A program made the position numbers and the translations under genes. A model generated the notes under the pieces. That model was not told where the DNA came from and did no database searches. It saw only the letters and a program-made list of their open reading frames with translations. A DNA stretch of 36,825 nucleotides. Origin: a virus. Positions 31,695 through 36,825 of this stretch are shown piece after piece (the stretch's first letter is position 1; the number at the start of each line of letters is the position of its first letter). Location: IMG/VR virus record IMGVR_UViG_3300020219_000035, positions 1 through 36,825 of that record; one strand, 5' to 3'.

Positions 31695-33830
31695 TCACTC
31701 TGGTGCGTGAGCTAGCGCGACACAACGACAAGAAATGATTTCGCTTGCTGGACCATTCGGATCGTGCGGCGCATCGAGGCCGTTTGAGAACTTTTGCGCG
31801 AAGGGGATGATGCCCTCCTGCCCGGCTGTGACATGGCTCTCGCGGACGTGCTCATCCGCTGCGGTTAACCAGCTTTTCCGCGCGACCCCGGCGTCCTTCA
31901 TGATCTCGTGTCGGGCGTTGTTGTTGGCCGAGTTGATCTCGGTCCGCGCGATCGTCCTGGCTCTTTGCGCGCCCGCGTTGAACACGCGCTGGATCCTCGA
32001 CACCAGCTCCGACAGCCCTTCGCCGCTCGCGTAGCCTTGGGCCAACGTCTTGCCAACGGCTTCGCGGATGTGGTCGCCGATCTCGACCGTGATTCCCATG
32101 CGCTTCTCGCGGTAGCTCGACGCCAACTGTGGGATGTTGGTCTCGAGAATGTCCTTCGCGACGCTGGACTCGATGCCGAGCTTTGCCAGTTCAGCGACGA
32201 CGGCAACGCTGGCCGTCGCGTAGGCATCCTCAACAAGCGGGAGAATCTGGTTCGCCAGGTCGCGCGAATCGAAAGCACTCGCCGCTTCCTCGACGTCCTG
32301 TTGCTTCGGCTTTTTCCGCGCCTGTGGATCACCGCGCAACGCGGCCAACACCGCCGCTCGCTGTTTGAGCAGGTTCCGCCTGATCCGCCCGAGGAGCTTC
32401 TTCTCTCCCGGCTGCAGAGCGCGCATGTGCGTCCGCCACAGCTCCAGTTGAGCAGTGGTCAGATGCGGGAACTCCAGCGATGCGGTCTGGTCGTCGGGCT
32501 TCGGCTGGTCGACGACTGGATCAACTGCGGGATCAGGTTCGGTCCCATCCGCGGGCACAACTGCGGGAGCGGGTGGGCCGTCGACTGCCGGGTCGGGCTC
32601 ATCCATCGGCAGGGAAGCAAGCTCGACAATCGACGTCCGCGTCGTCTTCCCGCCATCGACGAATGACTCGCCGCCCCACGCGGTGTCCTCTTGGCCAAGC
32701 TCCAGTGACTTGTTCGCCTGGTTCTGCGTCCACCCGAGTTCTAGCAGCTTCGCTGCGGTGTCAAGCTTCGCGTTGATGTCGTCGCGCAGGGCATCGACGG
32801 CGTCGCGGTCGAACCAGACCGACAAGTTGGGGTCGAACGGCCGAAGGACCCCAAGCGTGAGGGCCTGCTCGATCCTGGTGACGAAGGGTAGGGCTGCGTT
32901 CCGGTAGAGCAGCTTCTCCTGTGTCTTGACCCCCGCCTCTGCCCAGCCGGCGTTGTCGTAGATGCCCGCGAAAATCGGCGGGATCCGGTAGATCCGACAC
33001 GCACCCTCGAGATCGAGCTTCATCGCCGCGGCCCACTCGAGGTCGCGCATTGACATCGAGAACGATCGATACTCGAAGTCGCCACCGAAGATCGGGACGT
33101 ACCCGGCACCATCGGGGCCGGAGTTCTCCTCGAGCTGATCTTGGACCTGGTTGACCTGGTCCTCGTCGAGTGTCCCGGTCCCCCTGTAGAAGAGCCCACC
33201 CTCCTTGCGGCCGTCTCTATCTAGGAGGGAGCGGTTCCGTTCCAGCCCGAGGATTCCCATCTCGATCGAGCGACGGGCAACACCAACGGGGGACACGCCC
33301 ATCAGTGGGTCGTTGGGGTCATCTGCGTACTTGACGAGTACGATCTCATGCGGCTGCAGCTTCTGCTTCTGCCCGTTGTTCGCAACGAACCACCCGTCGA
33401 GTTTGAACAGGTTGTTGCTCGGACGATCTGGTGTTGCGCCGTCAGGGCCGAGGGGGATCAGTTGCTCCGCCAGCCGAGTCTTGGCGGTCTCGCCGATCTT
33501 CTGGATCTTGGTCGTTCCGCCGAGCCCCGCCTGTAGGACCACCGTGCGGATGAAGTCAGGTTGCTCCTGCACCTCGTTCGGTCGCTCGAAGAGCTTGACC
33601 ACGGGGCCGTTGGTGACTTCCTTCGCCGTGCGCCGGTCGCGGCCGCTGTAGATCCGCACCGGCATCTGCACAATCGCATCCGCCAGGATCGACGTGCAGG
33701 TAAAGACGGGGATTGATTCCTTGTATGGATTTACCGAGATCGACCGCCGGCGCCCCCTGGTAGATCTGGAGTGTGCCCACTCCGCAAGCGCATCGTTCGA
33801 GCGACGCTGTGTCGGTTCAGCAACGCGCAT
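31695..33830 (-). CDS. Portal protein fused to a MuF-like minor head domain
   Basis: 711 aa from ATG 33830 (no clear ribosome-binding site). Residues ~30-400 form an HK97-type portal (SIPVFTCTSILADAIVQMPV, PLMGVSPVGVARRSIEMG, RDLEWAAAMKLDLEGACRI, GVKTQEKLLYRNAALPFVTR). A Pro/Asp-rich linker follows (~408-450), then a helical region, and a C-terminal SPP1 gp7/Mu gpF-type domain in the last ~110 residues (ARTIARTEINSANNNARHE, DEHVRESHVTAGQEG, SEIISCRCVALA). These are usually two adjacent genes. The portal is the DNA channel; the MuF domain is injected or helps assembly. Confidence 0.88.
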   Translation of the reverse strand: MRVAEPTQRRSNDALAEWAHSRSTRGRRRSISVNPYKESIPVFTCTSILADAIVQMPVRIYSGRDRRTAKEVTNGPVVKLFERPNEVQEQPDFIRTVVLQAGLGGTTKIQKIGETAKTRLAEQLIPLGPDGATPDRPSNNLFKLDGWFVANNGQKQKLQPHEIVLVKYADDPNDPLMGVSPVGVARRSIEMGILGLERNRSLLDRDGRKEGGLFYRGTGTLDEDQVNQVQDQLEENSGPDGAGYVPIFGGDFEYRSFSMSMRDLEWAAAMKLDLEGACRIYRIPPIFAGIYDNAGWAEAGVKTQEKLLYRNAALPFVTRIEQALTLGVLRPFDPNLSVWFDRDAVDALRDDINAKLDTAAKLLELGWTQNQANKSLELGQEDTAWGGESFVDGGKTTRTSIVELASLPMDEPDPAVDGPPAPAVVPADGTEPDPAVDPVVDQPKPDDQTASLEFPHLTTAQLELWRTHMRALQPGEKKLLGRIRRNLLKQRAAVLAALRGDPQARKKPKQQDVEEAASAFDSRDLANQILPLVEDAYATASVAVVAELAKLGIESSVAKDILETNIPQLASSYREKRMGITVEIGDHIREAVGKTLAQGYASGEGLSELVSRIQRVFNAGAQRARTIARTEINSANNNARHEIMKDAGVARKSWLTAADEHVRESHVTAGQEGIIPFAQKFSNGLDAPHDPNGPASEIISCRCVALAHAPE

Positions 33831-33939
33831 TGGCGCGCGCGAACCGATCAGGCCTCGAAGCCGATCCGCAGCGGCGTCAAGAAACCGTGGAATGGCGATG
33901 CCCTCTGAGCGGCGGACGTCGAGACGCAGCTATTTTCAT

Positions 33940-33955
33940 CGAGAGACACCTCTCG
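33940..33955. promoter_or_regulatory. Short hairpin upstream of portal gene
   Basis: A perfect 6-bp inverted repeat CGAGAG - ACAC - CTCTCG lies between the regulatory motif pair and the portal start. No T-tract. Possible 5'-leader structure. Confidence 0.45.
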
Positions 33956-33964
33956 GGTATCGAC

Positions 33965-33997
33965 GTGATCGTGTCGGGTGTCGCCGTGATCGTGTCG
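33965..33997. promoter_or_regulatory. Shared motif pair upstream of portal gene
   Basis: GTGATCGTGTCGGGTG (33965-33980) and GTGATCGTGTCG (33986-33997), spaced 21 bp apart (about two helical turns). The second runs straight into the 33-bp repeat. It lies in the 236-bp gap between the terminase and portal genes, 135 nt or more upstream of the portal ATG. Single-copy matches occur at 22479 and 30319. Confidence 0.65.
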
Positions 33998-34026
33998 CAG
34001 CTACGAAGCCGATGCGCAGGCACGGT
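33994..34026. repeat. 33-bp interspersed repeat, copy C
   Basis: GTCGCAGCTACGAAGCC followed by GATGCGCAGGCACGGT. It differs from copy F at one position. It lies between the terminase large-subunit stop and the portal motif pair. A weaker partial likeness (CGAAGCCGATCCGCAG) occurs near 33856. Confidence 0.85.
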
Positions 34027-34066
34027 CCGCCGGCTGACCGTGGGGAGAATGTATCATAACGAAGGT

Positions 34067-35551
34067 CTACCTACGAACACGACCGACGAAGATCTGCGAC
34101 TGCAGGTTGGCTCTCGCTCTAGCGGAGAATGCCAACATGATCGATTCCGCCCGATCGGGAGACTTCGCGCCGCGCCTTCTGAGGGACTCCTTTGACTCGA
34201 ACTTTCGTCGGCCTTGGCTGTCTGGCGCGTAGCGAATGTTGGCGAGTTGGCGAAACGCCTTCTCGTCCACGAGGCCGCCGAACTGCGCCATCCCGTCCGC
34301 GTCGGGCTTCATCCGATCGCGGAGAGCCCAACTCAGCTCATCGCGCAAGAGGGGGAAGTTCTCCTTGTCGGTCGGTGACTCTGACACCTTGATCGGCACG
34401 CACCGGAAGCCCGCTTGCTTCAGTGGGGTGGCGAAGTACGCGCCCACCCCGATCGCGTCATACGCGACGATGATGTCCTTGCCCCTGAACGGCTTGAGGG
34501 CCTCGATCATCTCGCCCTGGATCGTCTCGGGGTTCTTCGACCATGAGATCGGGAACCCCGGCTGGATCATCGGGCCGTGACGGACGGTGAGCACGGTCTC
34601 GTCCTCGCCGGCCTCCGCCACGTCGATGCCAGCCTGCCAGTCGGCATCGGCCGGGACCTCGATCGTCCGCTTCTTCGCAGCTTCGAGCCACGCCAAGGGA
34701 TAGGCCGCGTACTGGCTCTGGCTCGGGAACTGCGCGAGCACCCTCGACTCCCAGAGCGGGGAGTCGACGCCACATTCGACGTACATCTCCTTCACCCAGT
34801 GACGGGTGGCGAGGTAGGGGCGCACGTTGTCCTCGAGCGCGTCGGGCGACAGCTCGAGCAGCGTCTTGAGCGTCTCCTGCCACGGCTCCTCCGGGCGCTT
34901 CTTCAGGGTCGTTAGGTTCGGCGTGTCGAAGGCCGAGATGGTGTAGCAGCGGTATCCGCTTCCGACCGCGGTGAACGCCTCGCTGTACGGACCGCCTTCG
35001 ACGTCGGGATTGCCAAGCATCAGAATGCGGACGTCGCCGCCGGCGCGGATACCACGGACGGCGTCGAAGATCCCCGTCCCGATGCCGGGGGCCTCGTCGA
35101 TCACGACCAAGATCCGGCCGTGGAAGCCCAAGGCGTTGACGCCGGCGTCGGTCGACATGCCGAGCGCGAAGATATCCGGCGCGATCTGCAGCTCGGTGTT
35201 GAGCAGCTTCCCCCCGAGCGGGTATCGGGCTTTCGTGTGGGCCGTGCGGATCGCGGGCCACATCGTCTTGGTGACCTGACGGAACGTCGGGGCGGTGGTG
35301 ATCGTGATGCCGCCATGGATCGTCCACCATAGAACGGTGTCTGCGGATAGGTTCGTCTTCCCGGTGGCGTTCGCACCCTTGACGGCGATGCGCGCTCGCG
35401 GGACGGTCAGGTCATCCGCGATCTGCTTCTGGACCTCCCACCGGTCCCGACCGAGGACGTACTCCCCGAAGAAATTAGGGTTGGCTTCAGTCTCACTGAC
35501 GAAGTCGAGTTCGTCAGCCGTGAGTGGACGTGGCTGCTTCGCGCTGCGCAC
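34067..35551 (-). CDS. terL: Terminase large subunit (TerL)
   Basis: 494 aa from GTG 35551 with GGGAGG just upstream, overlapping the small subunit by 38 bp. ATPase domain: Walker A KGANATGKT (58-66), Walker B ILVVIDEAPG (147-156), and a coupling-type ILMLGNP (176-181). Nuclease domain: GIDVAEAGEDETVL (D310), IIVAYDAIGVG (D365), and a C-terminal acidic segment near SPDRAESIMLAFS. It pumps DNA into the prohead and cuts concatemers. Together with the portal and small subunit it forms a complete packaging set. Confidence 0.93.
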   Translation of the reverse strand: MRSAKQPRPLTADELDFVSETEANPNFFGEYVLGRDRWEVQKQIADDLTVPRARIAVKGANATGKTNLSADTVLWWTIHGGITITTAPTFRQVTKTMWPAIRTAHTKARYPLGGKLLNTELQIAPDIFALGMSTDAGVNALGFHGRILVVIDEAPGIGTGIFDAVRGIRAGGDVRILMLGNPDVEGGPYSEAFTAVGSGYRCYTISAFDTPNLTTLKKRPEEPWQETLKTLLELSPDALEDNVRPYLATRHWVKEMYVECGVDSPLWESRVLAQFPSQSQYAAYPLAWLEAAKKRTIEVPADADWQAGIDVAEAGEDETVLTVRHGPMIQPGFPISWSKNPETIQGEMIEALKPFRGKDIIVAYDAIGVGAYFATPLKQAGFRCVPIKVSESPTDKENFPLLRDELSWALRDRMKPDADGMAQFGGLVDEKAFRQLANIRYAPDSQGRRKFESKESLRRRGAKSPDRAESIMLAFSARARANLQSQIFVGRVRR

Positions 35552-36095
35552 GAGCCTCCCGTGCTCGAGCTGCGAGGTCGGCGAGGCTCAGGTCGTTTCC
35601 GGCGCCGTCGGTCTGCGCCACCTTGTCGACCACCACGCCCATGATCTTGGCCCAGTCCATGGTTGACTGCCGGGCGAGGTTCAGAGCGGCGACCTTCTGA
35701 CCCTTGAACGAGGCTGAGTCGTTGTCGTCACGGCGGGCGGTTCGTTTCGTGCCGCGGATCTCGACCTCTTCGCCGAACAGGACCGATCGCTCGCATTTCT
35801 CGTCGAAGTCCGCAGCCTCAAATGCTCGGCGCGCGACTTCCTCAAGTACGGCCGCGGCCCTTGCCCGATGCGCTTCCTGGCTGTCCCCGACGCGCTCGAC
35901 CCACAGCTCGGCCAGGCGAGCTACGTCCATGCGGATCGTCTTCTCGTTTACGCCGATCGACTGGCTGATCGCGCGACATGACGCCCCCGCCAGGCGGAGT
36001 CGCTCGACGCGCTCCATGCGGTCGAGAACGTCGCGATCGCGTCGCCACGGGAGCTGTCCCTTGCGACCTTTCGGGGCTCCGCGCCTAGCTGGCAT
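35514..36095 (-). CDS. Terminase small subunit (TerS) candidate
   Basis: 193 aa from ATG 36095. Basic N-terminus (PARRGAPKGRKGQ), then a helix-turn-helix at ~33-62 (LAGASCRAISQSIGVNEKTIRMDVARL), a long helical oligomerisation region and an Arg-rich C-terminus. Position directly before TerL and the DNA-binding N-terminus fit a TerS that recognises the packaging site. TerS proteins diverge strongly, so the call depends partly on location. Confidence 0.8.
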   Translation of the reverse strand: MPARRGAPKGRKGQLPWRRDRDVLDRMERVERLRLAGASCRAISQSIGVNEKTIRMDVARLAELWVERVGDSQEAHRARAAAVLEEVARRAFEAADFDEKCERSVLFGEEVEIRGTKRTARRDDNDSASFKGQKVAALNLARQSTMDWAKIMGVVVDKVAQTDGAGNDLSLADLAARAREARAQREAATSTHG

Positions 36096-36132
36096 CAGGT
36101 TTCATCACTGCGGATTCATGAAACGCGAGTAA

Positions 36133-36435
36133 TCACGCGCTCCGCCTCGCCCACATGTCCGCTTCGGTCTGCCTCGGGCGCGCCCTCTCGACGTGGATTC
36201 GCATACCGCAGAACTCGCGCCCATAGGCCGACTCGATCGTCGTCGCTAAGTCGGCGAGTGACAACATTCGCACGACGGCGAACCCCCTCGACTTGCCGTC
36301 TTCGTCCTTGCCGATATGCACGCGAGAGATCTTCCCGAGGTCAGAAAGAGCCGTCGCCAGCTCTTCCTCCGTGACGCTGTAGTGCAGTTGATTCAGGAAG
36401 ATTTCAACCGGTTCTCTGATTTCACCCACACCCAC
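36133..36435 (-). CDS. RRM-domain RNA-binding protein
   Basis: 100 aa from GTG 36435 (GTG 36429 also possible). One RNA-recognition motif spans nearly the whole protein: RNP2 IFLNQL (12-17), a helix VTEEELATALSDLGKI, the strand SRVHIGKDEDGKSRGF with RNP1 RGFAVVRM (50-57), a second helix ADLATTIESAYG, and a last strand MRIHVERARP. The aromatic residues F13 and F52 expected to stack on RNA are present; the third RNP1 aromatic is V54. Small single-RRM proteins occur in some bacteria but are rarely reported in phages. It sits just before the terminase genes. Confidence 0.85.
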   Translation of the reverse strand: MGVGEIREPVEIFLNQLHYSVTEEELATALSDLGKISRVHIGKDEDGKSRGFAVVRMLSLADLATTIESAYGREFCGMRIHVERARPRQTEADMWARRSA

Positions 36436-36444
36436 AACCCCCTT

Positions 36445-36478
36445 GTCGCAGCAACGAAAGCCCCTGCGCAGGCTTGGT
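36445..36478. repeat. 33-bp interspersed repeat, diverged copy D
   Basis: GTCGCAGCAACGAAAGC followed by CCCTGCGCAGGCTTGGT, one base longer than the consensus. It lies 10 bp upstream of the RRM gene start. Confidence 0.65.
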
Positions 36479-36539
36479 TGCTGCTTCGAGTCTACACCCG
36501 ATCAACGCGAATGTTGCGCGCCGCCGCAGAGGAAAGTTC

Positions 36540-36572
36540 TACGCAGCTACGAGGCCGCTGTGCGGGCTTTGA
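36540..36572. repeat. 33-bp interspersed repeat, diverged copy E
   Basis: TACGCAGCTACGAGGCC followed by GCTGTGCGGGCTTTGA, with several substitutions from consensus. It lies in the 160-bp gap between the RusA-like gene and the RRM gene; I see no gene in that gap. Confidence 0.55.
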
Positions 36573-36595
36573 AGACATGGACCCTGGCACTGGTA

Positions 36596-36823
36596 TCAAC
36601 CTGGGGGCGATCGGCGCGCACGGGCCGCCGCTGCTCGCGTGGGGGGGTGATTGCTTCGGTTGGACTCTCCGGTCGCAGCTACGAAGCCGCTGCGCAGGCA
36701 CGGTGACTCCTTCCGTGGCAGAACCATCACTAGAATCTCGCAGCGTGGCTCCCCGTAGTGCTTCGACGCGTTCTCGTGCACGACCTGTGCGTCGTCGCGC
36801 CAGATGATCCCGGTGAGCGCATC
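36596..36823 (-). CDS. RusA-like Holliday junction resolvase, C-terminal part
   Basis: The frame enters from the right edge (5' end missing). Its first visible residues, DALTGIIWRDDAQVV then HENASKHYGE, match the conserved C-terminal region of RusA-family resolvases, where the DALNG-x-x-xxDDxQV segment carries catalytic aspartates. The domain appears to end near LVMVLPRKESP; the remaining ~36 residues are Arg/Ala/Pro-rich and encoded partly by repeat copy F, so the tail may be an acquired extension. RusA resolves branched DNA before packaging and is often found upstream of phage terminase genes. Confidence 0.75.
   Translation of the reverse strand, partial: DALTGIIWRDDAQVVHENASKHYGEPRCEILVMVLPRKESPCLRSGFVAATGESNRSNHPPTRAAAARARRSPPG
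36672..36704. repeat. 33-bp interspersed repeat, copy F
   Basis: GTCGCAGCTACGAAGCC followed by GCTGCGCAGGCACGGT. It lies inside the 3' end of the RusA-like frame, coding for its C-terminal extension in the minus direction. Confidence 0.85.
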
Positions 36824-36825
36824 TT

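Noticed and set aside
22510-36704. Interspersed repeats as a CRISPR array or integron attC sites
   Set aside because: Copies are kilobases apart or irregularly spaced, with no uniform spacers, no cas or integrase genes and no attC core sites.
36316-36807. Plus-strand open frames at the right end
   Set aside because: They cover the RRM start, the repeats and the RusA-like end; their products only reflect the repeats in other frames.

Overview
This window is a high-GC, densely packed tailed-phage genome segment (phage, prophage or metagenomic viral contig). Nearly every gene from about 36.8 kb down to 0.9 kb lies on the minus strand and reads toward the left. Many neighbouring genes share 1-4 bp stop/start overlaps (ATGA, GTGA, TTGA, TGATG). 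I saw no integrase, tRNA, rRNA or CRISPR array. The host cannot be named; it is a high-GC bacterium, and a sigma-54 activator and several exported proteins are the only host hints.

Layout, right to left (direction of transcription). (1) 36.8-36.1 kb: the end of a RusA-like resolvase, several copies of a short hairpin-forming repeat, and a small RRM-type RNA-binding protein. (2) 36.1-28.6 kb: an HK97-type packaging and head module with small terminase, large terminase, a portal fused to a MuF-like domain, prohead protease, major capsid protein and a small partner. (3) 28.6-22.6 kb: an accessory block with a GT4 glycosyltransferase, two small unknown genes, a complete sigma-54 (bEBP) activator, an IS200/IS605-type tnpB element, and three GT2 glycosyltransferases. 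One of these has its N-terminus supplied by the IS end; another appears frameshifted. (4) 22.5-17.4 kb: tail-fibre-like exported proteins, a SleB-type cell-wall hydrolase and small membrane proteins that look like a lysis cassette. (5) 17.6-0.9 kb: a podovirus-like virion module with scaffold, a second major capsid protein (N4-gp56 family), a probable decoration protein, adaptor, tail nozzle, low-complexity virion proteins, a GNAT acetyltransferase and three large candidate internal virion/ejection proteins.

At the left end (1-946) three small overlapping genes run on the plus strand and converge on the late operon. The first carries a compact helical domain, an in-frame amber codon, and a C-terminal tail that is duplicated from the end of the preceding gene.

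How it fits together: the right module supplies packaging and a head but no tail; the left module supplies a head and a short tail but no terminase or portal inside the window. A shared 16-bp motif (GTGAWCGTGTCGNGTG) sits upstream of the portal, the HK97-type capsid gene and the first gene of the left block. In two of those three places it adjoins the 33-bp repeat. That links the two halves into one regulatory unit and argues, without proving it, that this is one genome carrying two unrelated capsid lineages rather than a chimeric assembly.
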